Part shown: positions 57,576 to 64,000 of the stretch, piece after piece
Position numbering within the stretch: the stretch's first letter is position 1
Layout: each line of letters begins with the position of its first letter
Assembly (NCBI RefSeq): GCF_009707485.1
Contig: NZ_CP046121.1
Span: 2,232,001-2,296,000 of the forward strand
Length of the DNA stretch: 64,000 nucleotides
Origin: Nostocoides sp. HKS02
GTDB taxonomy: Bacteria; Actinomycetota; Actinomycetes; Actinomycetales; Dermatophilaceae
Direction: 5' to 3'
Program-made: the position numbers and the translations under genes
The notes under the pieces: generated by a model
Database searches by the model: none
Told to the model about the DNA's origin: nothing
Seen by the model: only the letters and a program-made list of their open reading frames with translations

Positions 57576-57581
57576 TAAACT
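57576..57581 (+). promoter_or_regulatory. candidate -10 box of the lipoprotein gene
   Basis: TAAACT, fitting TANNNT, 46 bases before the ATG. The leader contains a small GTGCC/GGCAC stem and a GGGGG ribosome site. Confidence 0.4.
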
Positions 57582-57627
57582 CCGGGCCGAGTGCCACCAG
57601 GGGGAGGCACCCAAAGGGGGTTGAACC

Positions 57628-58236
57628 ATGCCTGTCAGGTCAAGAACAGTCACGCTGGTCGCGCTGGTTGTCGCGGTGATGGGGTCCGGCGCGTGTAGCG
57701 AGCAACCGCCCGCCAACCAGGGCCCGCAGCCGACCACCACGGCGACGACGACCACCGCGACCACCGCGAGCTCGCCGCCGGCCACACCCATCAGCGCCAC
57801 CACAACAGCGGCGCCTGTCACGCTCCCACCCGAAGCGACCAAGCACACCACGGAAGGCGCCCAAGCCTTCGCGGCGTGGTTCATCAAAGAGGCGGATCTC
57901 GCCCTGGTGACTGCGGACGCATCGCGCCTGACCACGTTGACAGAGTCGCAATGCAAAGGGTGCAAGGTCTTTGTGGGCTGGGCAGACGGCCTTCATGGCG
58001 AGGGCCGGCATCACGAACGTCCGTCCCTATCGATCCACAGACAGATCGTGCGTCCGGAATCGAGCCCCGATCGCTACGTGGCCGATCTGCTCATAGACGA
58101 GCAGGCGGTCAGCGTCCTTGACAGCCTCGGGCGAGTGGTCGGGTCAGAACCGAGTCAAAAGGTGACTTTGCGAACCACCGTGTCATGGCATGGATCCTGC
58201 TGGTTGGTGACCGAAGCATTGTTGGTGAAGCGCTGA
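57628..58236 (+). CDS. DUF6318-type lipoprotein
   Basis: 202 residues. Signal peptide with lipobox ending GSGAC (lipidated Cys near residue 23), then a Thr/Pro/Ala-rich linker, then a compact domain from about residue 70 (HTTEGAQAFAAWFIKEADLA, TESQCKGCKVFV, SWHGSCWLVTEALLVKR) that matches DUF6318 as I know it. Base composition of the second half is visibly less G+C-rich than its neighbours. Stop overlaps the ATG of the next gene (TGATG). Cell-surface role, function unknown. Confidence 0.7.
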   Translation: MPVRSRTVTLVALVVAVMGSGACSEQPPANQGPQPTTTATTTTATTASSPPATPISATTTAAPVTLPPEATKHTTEGAQAFAAWFIKEADLALVTADASRLTTLTESQCKGCKVFVGWADGLHGEGRHHERPSLSIHRQIVRPESSPDRYVADLLIDEQAVSVLDSLGRVVGSEPSQKVTLRTTVSWHGSCWLVTEALLVKR

Positions 58237-59187
58237 TGGGCTCCACGCATCGGATCAGCGACCCACTCGCTGCGTGCCTAGTCGTGGTCGCGGCGCTTGT
58301 TTGGAGGCGGATCGGCATCGGCCTCGCCAGGGACGGACGGCTCCGGCAAGGGTGTGGCCGGACACTTCACCAATCAGGGCGCCGTAGTCGAGGCTCATGA
58401 CAGCGCCCGTCCAGATGGCGGGCCGGACACGCCCACCACGGGAGCACGCGCCGGGGCGGCAAGCGCAGAGGCGTACCAGTATCAACTGGTTCTGGCGTGC
58501 GGGTACCGGCGGGTCAGCTCGATCACCGGATCCGAGGACGCGGGGACGTGCGCCGATGCGCTTTCGACCTGCCGGTATCGCACTCCACCGTCCGACTCAC
58601 CGCTCTACCTGCTGTGGCAGCGGGCTCGCGTGCCCGCCACGGCGCCGTGGGTTCTCGTCGGTGAGTACTGCGGCGCCGACGCGCTGCCCGCGGACGTCCC
58701 GCCTCCGCCAGCGGTGCCGAGTCTGGGCGACATCCAACGCGCATTCCGGGCGCTGCCCTTCTCCACCCCGACCGTCTCGATCCAGCCGGTCGGCAACCTC
58801 ACCCTCGTCAACCTGCCGACCTTCTACCGCGCCACCTGGTCCAACGACGCAGGCCTGCAACCGGGCGAGATCAGCCAACCCGTCCAGCTCCTGACCTGGT
58901 CCGTCCAGTTCCGGGTCACCGCCCACACCTACGACTACCACTTCGGCGACGGCACCAGCACCGGCCCGGTCACCGACGCCGGCGGGGTCTACCCCGACGG
59001 CGCCATCCGGCATACCTACACCCGCCCGATCGCCGCCGCCCACGTCAGGGTCGACACCACCCTCACCGGCCAGTTCCGCGCCAACGGCGGCCCATGGGTC
59101 GACCTCGACACCGTCGCCGACCTCCAGAACGAACCGGTCACCACCCTGCACGTCGCATCAGCCCACGCCCGCCTCGTCACACACTGA
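58236..59187 (+). CDS. secreted PKD-like protein (frameshifted in this sequence)
   Basis: 316 residues after correction. The ATG at 58236 overlaps the lipoprotein stop; 20 codons encode a hydrophobic signal (DPLAACLVVVAAL), and one extra T in the CTTG at 58296-58299 throws the frame. Removing it continues as LFGGGSASASPG, which supplies a signal-peptidase A-x-A site. The mature protein ends in a PKD-like fold (HTYDYHFGDGTSTGPV, then IRHTYTRP). With the lipoprotein it forms a two-gene surface unit bounded by the palindromic repeats. Confidence 0.75.
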
Positions 59188-59218
59188 CCCAGACGGCGAC
59201 CACACGATCGCTCGACCG

Positions 59219-59268
59219 CTCGTGGGCAGCATCGTCCGGGTCATGACACGGAGAATGCTGCCCACGAG
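59219..59268. repeat. palindromic repeat, copy 2
   Basis: Same 50-base hairpin as 57448-57497 (48 of 50 bases identical), 32 bases after the PKD-like gene and ahead of menE. Here it could also act as a terminator for the PKD-like gene. Confidence 0.9.
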
Positions 59269-59297
59269 CCACCCCGGTCGTCTGCGGAGCCACGGGC

Positions 59298-59303
59298 TAG
59301 CCT
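59298..59303 (+). promoter_or_regulatory. -10 box of menE, leaderless start
   Basis: TAGCCT followed after 7 bases by GTG at 59311; same geometry as menB and nuoA2. Confidence 0.6.
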
Positions 59304-59310
59304 GACCAGC

Positions 59311-60484
59311 GTGACCACCCTGCGGCCCTTGGCGATCGAGCCCGGTCCCCGCGCCGCATCCGCGATCCCCCCTGCTCCGACGAGCCCTCGACGGCGAGTT
59401 CGCCGCTCTCCCGTATGCCGCGGGCAGCGCGGCCCCGCCACTCCCCGACAGAATCTCCCCTGACGACGGCACGGCCCTGGTCGTCGGCACGTCGGGCTCG
59501 ACCGGCACACCGAAGCTGGCGATGCTGCCGGCCAGCGCACTGCGCGCGAGCGCCGACGCCACCCATGAGCGGCTGGGTGGGCCCGGAACCTGGCTGCTCG
59601 CGATGCCGCCGCACCACATCGCCGGAGTCCAGGTGATGCTGCGCTGCATCGCCGCCGACACCCAGCCCGCCTTCGTCGATCTCACCTCGGGCTTCCGGCC
59701 AGCGGCCTTCGCCGAGGCCGTGACGGCCCTGCCGGGCGACCGCCGCTACACAGCGCTCGTCCCCACGCAGCTCGTCCGGGTGCTGGCCGACGACCACGCG
59801 ACCCGTGCGGCCGCGACCCTCGACGCGGTCCTCGTCGGTGGCGCGGCCAGCAGCCCCACTCTCCTCACCCACGCCCGCGACGCCGGGATCACGGTGGTCA
59901 CGACCTACGGCATGAGCGAAACGGCAGGTGGCTGCGTCTACGACGGGGTGCCGCTGCGACCCAGCCGGGTGAGCACTGCCCCGGACGGGCGGCTGCACCT
60001 GGGTGGCGCGACCCTGGCCAGCGGCTACCTCGGCCAGCCCGACCTCAGCGCAGCGGTGTTCGTCACCGACGCCGACGGGCTGCGGTGGTTCCGCACCGAC
60101 GACGCCGGACACCAGGACGCCGACGGGCGTTGGCGGGTCGATGGCCGTCTCGACGACCTGATCACCACGGGCGGACTCAAGGTCTCACCCCGGCTCGTCG
60201 AGGAGGCGCTGCTCGAGCACCTTGACGCCGTCGAGGAGGTGGTCGTGGTGGGGACCCCTGACCCCGAGTGGGGTGAGCTGGTCGCCGCCGCAGTGACGGT
60301 GCGGGCCGGTGCCGCGGCACCCACGGCGAGCGACGCACGGACGGTGCTGCGCGGCATACTGCCTGATCACGCGCTGCCTCGACGTCTCGTGGTCCTCGAG
60401 GTCCTGCCGTTGCGCGGCCCTGGCAAGCCGGACCGAAGGGCGCTCCGCGAGGCCTTGGCGACGCATGACACGATGGAGCCATGA
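59311..60484 (+). CDS. menE: o-succinylbenzoate-CoA ligase (frameshifted in this sequence)
   Basis: 390 residues after correction, ANL superfamily. The P-loop is VVGTSGSTGTPKLAML; later TTYGMSETAGGCVYDG, WFRTDDAG and RLDDLITTGGLKVSP give the adenylation and CoA-ligation motifs, ending with PGKPDRRALRE (catalytic Lys). The N-terminal ~20 codons from the GTG at 59311 are in a different frame; they join in a run of six C at 59367-59372, where five restores LLRRALDGEF. Shorter than many MenE, as usual in actinobacteria. The stop overlaps the next ATG (ATGA). Confidence 0.9.
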
Positions 60485-60748
60485 TCCGGCTGCTCCCGTG
60501 GCTGCTGACGATCGCGCTGACCATCTACGCGGTTGTTGACTGCGTCCAGACCGACGACCGCGCCGTCCGCGGACTGCCGAGGGTCGTGTGGGTGCTGCTC
60601 ATCCTGCTTGTTCCCGCTCGTGGGGTCCATCGCGTGGCTGATGGCCGGTCGCCCGCAGCGACCGCGACCCGGTCGGGGTGGCCCAACTCACCCTCCCGGC
60701 GCCCCGCGTGGCCCCGACGACGACCCAGACTTCCTCCGTAGGCTCTAG
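60481..60748 (+). CDS. PLDc_N membrane protein (frameshifted in this sequence)
   Basis: 88 residues after correction. Two short hydrophobic helices, RLLPWLLTIALTIYAVVDC and the segment VVWVLLILLFPLVGSIAW, then MAGRP and a polar tail ending DDDPDFLRRL, as in the PLDc_N domain of small actinobacterial membrane proteins. The second helix continues only if one T is removed from CTTG at 60607-60610, the same local error type as in the PKD-like gene. ATG at 60481 overlaps the menE stop. Confidence 0.8.
60739..60744 (+). promoter_or_regulatory. candidate -10 box upstream of menA
   Basis: TAGGCT at the very end of the PLDc_N gene. It would give menA a leader of about 48 bases, unlike the leaderless examples. 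Confidence 0.35.
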
Positions 60749-60798
60749 TCGCCCAGCCAGCTCCAGCCACCGTCGACAGAACGAGAACAGCACCCCGA

Positions 60799-61683
60799 AT
60801 GGCCACCCCCGCCCAGTGGATCGCCGGCGCCCGCCCGCGCACCCTCCCCGCCGCAGTCGCCCCCGTCATCATCGGCACCGCCGCCGCAGCACCCCTGGAC
60901 AAGGCCAACCTCGGCCTCGGCCTGCTCGCGCTCCTGGTCTCCCTGGGCCTCCAGGTGGGCGTCAACTACGCCAACGACTACTCCGACGGCATCCGCGGCA
61001 CCGACGGCGAGCGGGTCGGACCGGTCCGGCTCGTCGGCCAGCACCTCGCAAACCCCGACAACGTCAAGCTCATGGCGTTCGCGTTCTTCGGGTTCGCCGG
61101 GCTGGTGGGACTCGCCCTGGTCGCGCTGAGCCAGGCCTGGATCATGATCCCGCTCGGAGCGCTGGCCGTCGTGGCCGCGTGGAAGTACACCGGGGGCTCG
61201 AACCCCTACGGCTACCGGGGCCTCGGCGAGGTCTACGTCTTCGTCTTCTTCGGGCTGATGGCCACCCTCGGCACGCTCTACACGCAGACCCACCAGGTCA
61301 CCCGTGCCGGTGTCGCCGGTGCGGTGGGCGTCGGCGCGATCGCCTCAGCCATCCTCGTGGTCAACAACCTGCGCGACATCCCGACCGACCGCGAGAGCGG
61401 CAAGCTGACCCTGGCCGTCCGGCTCGGCGACACCCGCACCCGCGCCTTCTACCTGCTGCTGGTCGCGGTGGCCGCGGTCATGGTGCTGGTGGTCGCCGTC
61501 GACTACCCGTTCGCGCTCATCGCCCTGCTGGCCCTGGCCCTGCTGTGGAAGCCGGTGCAGGTGCTCCGTGCTCGCGCCACCGGTGCGGCGCTGGTGCCGC
61601 TGCTCGCCGCCACGGGCCTGTTCGAGGTGGCGTATGCCGTGCTGCTGGCGGTCGGCGTCGTCATCAGCCCCGCGGGGCAGTAA
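60799..61683 (+). CDS. menA: 1,4-dihydroxy-2-naphthoate polyprenyltransferase
   Basis: 294 residues, UbiA superfamily, about nine membrane helices. The two Mg/diphosphate motifs are NYANDYSDGIRGTDGER near residue 56 and NNLRDIPTDRESGKLTLA near residue 190. It attaches the polyprenyl tail to the naphthoate ring in the membrane. ATG at 60799. The tail is probably made by the synthase at 14555-15568. Confidence 0.95.
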   Translation: MATPAQWIAGARPRTLPAAVAPVIIGTAAAAPLDKANLGLGLLALLVSLGLQVGVNYANDYSDGIRGTDGERVGPVRLVGQHLANPDNVKLMAFAFFGFAGLVGLALVALSQAWIMIPLGALAVVAAWKYTGGSNPYGYRGLGEVYVFVFFGLMATLGTLYTQTHQVTRAGVAGAVGVGAIASAILVVNNLRDIPTDRESGKLTLAVRLGDTRTRAFYLLLVAVAAVMVLVVAVDYPFALIALLALALLWKPVQVLRARATGAALVPLLAATGLFEVAYAVLLAVGVVISPAGQ

Positions 61684-61689
61684 GCAGCC

Positions 61690-61980
61690 TCAGCGGTACT
61701 GCGACGGACTGCCGCCGTCGGCCTCGGTGTCCTCAGCGGCCTCGTCGGACTCGCCCGCCTTGACGCGCTTGGCCTCGGCCCGGCGCTCGACCGCCGCCGC
61801 CAGCTGCCGCGCCGTCTCCTCGCGGAACCGCGCCAGCACGAAGTAGGACAACACCATCGAGATCAGCGCGCTCAGCGCGAGCAGCGGGATCTCCTGCTCG
61901 CGGCTGCGCAGACCGAGCAGCCACAGCAGGGAGAGCACGCCGAAGAAGATCAGCAGGCGCAGGACGGAGTAACGCAGCAT
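61690..61980 (-). CDS. DUF4229 small membrane protein
   Basis: 96 residues: two hydrophobic helices (RLLIFFGVLSLLWLLGL and LLALSALISMVLSYFVLARF) followed by a charged tail (REETARQLAAAVERRAEAKR). This is the pattern of DUF4229, commonly next to ccsB in actinobacteria. ATG at 61980, 3 bases after ccsB. Function unknown; a cytochrome c maturation link is suggested only by position. Confidence 0.8.
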   Translation of the reverse strand: MLRYSVLRLLIFFGVLSLLWLLGLRSREQEIPLLALSALISMVLSYFVLARFREETARQLAAAVERRAEAKRVKAGESDEAAEDTEADGGSPSQYR

Positions 61981-61983
61981 GGC

Positions 61984-62982
61984 CTACAGCCCCGAGTAGG
62001 AGTGCTGGCCCACGAAGAAGACGTTGACCACGGCGAAGTTGACGATGAGGCAGGCGTAACCCGCCAGCGCGATGTAGTTGGCGGTCTGGCGGGAGATGCC
62101 GCTCGTGGCGCGCGAGTGCAGGTAGGCGGCGTAGACCACCCAGATCACGAACGTCCACACCTCCTTGGGATCCCAGTTCCAGTACGAGGCCCAGGCCTGG
62201 CGGGCCCAGATGGCGCCGGCGATGAGGGTGAAGGTCCACAGCGGGAACGCGACGACGTACAGGCCGTAGGCAGTGCGCTCGATGCTCGTCGTCTCGGGGA
62301 ACCGGTCGAGCAGGCTCGGCCGACCAGAGCGCTGGAGCGCGTCCTTGATCAGGTAGACCGCGCTGGCGGCGGCGCCGAGGGTGAACACCGCGGTGGACAG
62401 CACGGCCACCGTCACGTGGATGACCAGCCAGTAGCTCCTGAGCGACGGCATGAGCTCGGCGGCCTGGGTGTACCAGACGGCAACCGCCATGCCGAGCACG
62501 AGCAGCACCGGCCCGGTGATGAACAGCCCCAGCCAGCGCAGGTCGCGGCGGGTGGACCAGATGCAGTACGCGAGGGAGGTGAACATCGACCCCATCACGG
62601 CGAACTCGAACATGTTGCCCAGCGGCCACCGGTCGACGGCCAGGCCACGCAGCACGATCGACAGCAGCAGCAGCAGGCCACCCAGCCACGTGGTGGTCGA
62701 GGCGATGCCGGCGGCCTTGCGGGCCCGCAACGGGACCTCCTGCTCGGTATGCCGCGCCGCCGGCATACCGGGTGCCTCGCCTGCGCCGTCGGTGGGCGCC
62801 CCCGCACCCACGAGCTCGCGGTCACGCTCCACCGCCGGCGTCTCGGCGCGGGCAGCGACGCGGTCGCGAGCCGGCAGCAGGCCCGCGAGGTAGAACGCGT
62901 GGCACAGCATGGCGAGCGTGAAGACGGCCATCGCCGAGTAGAGGCTGAGGTTGGCGTACCCGGCGAGGGTCTCGTTGGTCAT
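61984..62982 (-). CDS. ccsB: cytochrome c biogenesis protein CcsB/CcsA (system II heme handling)
   Basis: 332 residues, about eight membrane helices. The heme-handling WWD-type segment appears as WASYWNWDPKEVWTFVIW, with conserved His in LVIHVTVAVLS and YLHSRATSG. It moves heme to the outer face and attaches it to apocytochrome c together with ResB. A polar insert of about 50 residues (ARAETPAVERDRELVG onward) lies after the first helix. ATG at 62982 overlaps the resB stop (ATGA). Confidence 0.92.
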   Translation of the reverse strand: MTNETLAGYANLSLYSAMAVFTLAMLCHAFYLAGLLPARDRVAARAETPAVERDRELVGAGAPTDGAGEAPGMPAARHTEQEVPLRARKAAGIASTTTWLGGLLLLLSIVLRGLAVDRWPLGNMFEFAVMGSMFTSLAYCIWSTRRDLRWLGLFITGPVLLVLGMAVAVWYTQAAELMPSLRSYWLVIHVTVAVLSTAVFTLGAAASAVYLIKDALQRSGRPSLLDRFPETTSIERTAYGLYVVAFPLWTFTLIAGAIWARQAWASYWNWDPKEVWTFVIWVVYAAYLHSRATSGISRQTANYIALAGYACLIVNFAVVNVFFVGQHSYSGL

Positions 62983-64000
62983 GGTCTGCGGTCCAATCTG
63001 GTGGCCGATCGTGCCTGCACGGCGGCGAGGACCTCCTCGACCACCTCGTGAAGTCCTTCGTCGTCGCCCTTGGCGAGGCCGCCGACGGACACCACGGTAC
63101 GGCCCCGGTCGGCGGCAGGGGAAACCCGGACGAACACCCGGCGCCGCTTGATGACCAGCGTGCCGATGAGGCCGGCCAAGGCTGCCAGGGCCGCGCCGAG
63201 GGTGATGAACTTGCCGGGGTCGTGGCGCACCGAGAGCCCGGCGAAGCGGTCGACCCGGTCGAACGTGATCGAGCCGCGTCCGCCCGGCAGCACGAAGGTC
63301 TTGCCCGGCTGGAGCCAGATCCGCAGGGGCTGCCCGTTGGTGGCCTTGACCTGGGTCAGCTTCGAGGTGTCGAGCGTGTAGACCGACTGCGGACGCCCGC
63401 CGGGGAAGAGGTCGCCCTCGAAGAGGGTCAGCGCCAGGGCCGGGTTCTTGTCGTCCGGGAAGGCGGACGACGGCCCGAGGTTCTTGTCGATGATCGCCGT
63501 GGGCAGGAACAGGCCCGAGAAGCCCAGCTGCTGGGGTTGTGCGCCCGGCACCTTGATGGCGCCGACGGACTTGTAGTTGTTGTCCTGGGCGAGGAACGGC
63601 ACCGGCCCGCTGAAGACCGGGGTGCCCTTGGCGTCGCGGACCGTGACGACCGGTGCGTAGCCGTTGCCGAGGAGGAAGACGCCGGCGCCGTCCATCTCGA
63701 GGGGGTCGTTGACCTTGATGATGGTCGTGGTCGGGGTGGCACCCGGGGTCGCGGTCGCGGTGACGTGGGCAGTGAAGTCGCGTGGCTGCCCGAACTGGCC
63801 ACGCCCGGTGACGGTCTCCTCGAAGGTCGCGTCGAGGGCGTTCACCGTGATGGTGAACGGCGAGAGGTTCTCAGAGTTCACCCACGGCCCCGGCGCGAAG
63901 GTGTCGTAGCGCGACAGGGTGTTGGCGAAGGTCTCTCCGACCGGGACGATGACGTCGCCCTTCCAGCCGAACAGGTGCCCGATGGCGACGCCGACGATGA
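62979..64000 (-). CDS. resB: cytochrome c biogenesis protein ResB (5' end cut by window)
   Basis: C-terminal ~340 residues of ResB; the frame stays open to base 64000, so the start lies outside. Visible features are a large extracytoplasmic beta domain (KVNDPLEMDGAGVFLLGNGY, FPGGRPQSVYTLDT), GRGSITFDRVDRFAGLSVRH, and a last helix ITLGAALAALAGLIGTLVIK followed by a cytoplasmic tail. Partner of CcsB in system II cytochrome c maturation. Confidence 0.92.
   Translation of the reverse strand, partial: IVGVAIGHLFGWKGDVIVPVGETFANTLSRYDTFAPGPWVNSENLSPFTITVNALDATFEETVTGRGQFGQPRDFTAHVTATATPGATPTTTIIKVNDPLEMDGAGVFLLGNGYAPVVTVRDAKGTPVFSGPVPFLAQDNNYKSVGAIKVPGAQPQQLGFSGLFLPTAIIDKNLGPSSAFPDDKNPALALTLFEGDLFPGGRPQSVYTLDTSKLTQVKATNGQPLRIWLQPGKTFVLPGGRGSITFDRVDRFAGLSVRHDPGKFITLGAALAALAGLIGTLVIKRRRVFVRVSPAADRGRTVVSVGGLAKGDDEGLHEVVEEVLAAVQARSATRLDRRP

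Larger units (their letters stand above)
231..62769. repeat. dispersed octamer GTATGCCG, 54 copies
   Basis: Counted by eye for GTATGCC/GGCATAC; every copy also has the eighth base. Plus-strand GTATGCCG begins at 231, 2281, 4144, 6210, 7685, 9638, 12563, 15876, 20624, 23779, 25600, 27771, 33047, 35144, 35776, 40551, 41896, 47512, 50225, 52887, 54998, 57348, 59413, 61632, 62747. The reverse complement (first base of GGCATAC, with C before it) is at 624, 1685, 4120, 7110, 7839, 8732, 10575, 11417, 13701, 15844, 18246, 23801, 24997, 27210, 28430, 32633, 34089, 38096, 42887, 45753, 50362, 52833, 52926, 54983, 55111, 56542, 59009, 60353, 62762. Nearly all are inside genes, on both strands and in all three frames. 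A few may have been missed. Confidence 0.85.

Noticed and set aside
57441..59268. CRISPR-like or insertion-sequence ends
   Set aside because: Only two copies 1.8 kb apart, each an internal hairpin, with no spacer array, no transposase and no target-site duplication visible.
231..62769. GTATGCCG as an FtsK-orienting (KOPS) or Chi-type signal
   Set aside because: Such signals show strong strand bias on one replichore; here the two orientations are nearly equal (25 versus 29).

Overview
The window is high-G+C DNA (roughly 70% or more) with dense, often overlapping genes, many GTG starts and actinobacterial gene families: menaquinone biosynthesis with a MenJ-type reductase, KorAB, a WXG100-like protein, TANNNT -10 boxes and a Rex-type operator. 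The organism is most likely an actinomycete close to Intrasporangiaceae or other Micrococcales. That placement is inferred from content, not tested.

Layout. 1-8710 (minus): a second, incomplete complex I operon in the order nuoA2-B2-C2-H2-I2-J2-K2-L2-M2-N2, with no D, E, F or G; nuoN2 runs off the left edge. 8782-10101 (minus): a GH32-like hydrolase and a DUF2087 protein. 10176-10493: remnant of a DUF222/HNH gene. 10583-14571 (plus): korA-korB (2-oxoacid:ferredoxin oxidoreductase) and a RarD-type transporter. 14555-33947 (minus): polyprenyl diphosphate synthase, the full nuoA-N operon, menJ and menG. 34023-35360 (plus): menF. 35347-44592 (minus): an L-arabinose locus (CUT2 ABC transporter, araA, araD, araB, LacI-type regulator) with a clear promoter and two operators. 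44589-48131 (minus): menD, a lipase-like hydrolase and a WXG100-like protein. 48442-49041 (plus): a TMEM175-type channel. 49038-55905 (minus): a tightly packed run of VOC protein, menC, ATP-grasp ligase, S51-like peptidase, two alpha/beta hydrolases and an M20 peptidase. 55958-56896 (plus): menB. 56919-57371 (minus): a small hemerythrin-like protein. 57441-59268: two copies of a palindromic repeat bracketing a DUF6318-type lipoprotein and a secreted PKD-like protein. 59311-61683 (plus): menE, a PLDc_N protein and menA. 61690-64000 (minus): a DUF4229 protein, ccsB and resB (truncated by the right edge).

The unifying theme is the respiratory quinone pool. MenF, MenD, MenC, MenE, MenB, MenA, MenG and MenJ plus a side-chain synthase make menaquinone; complex I reduces it; the cytochrome c maturation genes supply downstream carriers. 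KorAB makes reduced ferredoxin and lies beside a complex I set that lacks the NADH module, so a ferredoxin-fed complex I is an attractive inference.

Three cross-cutting observations. (1) The octamer GTATGCCG occurs 54 times on the two strands in all reading frames, about once per 1.2 kb, forcing rare codons such as ATA; this looks like a DNA-level signal. (2) Six genes (nuoD, the sugar-binding protein, araB, the PKD-like gene, menE, the PLDc_N gene) each need a single-base correction, mostly in homopolymers, which suggests sequence errors. (3) Several genes start 7-9 bases after a TAGGCT-like -10 box and are probably translated from leaderless mRNAs.
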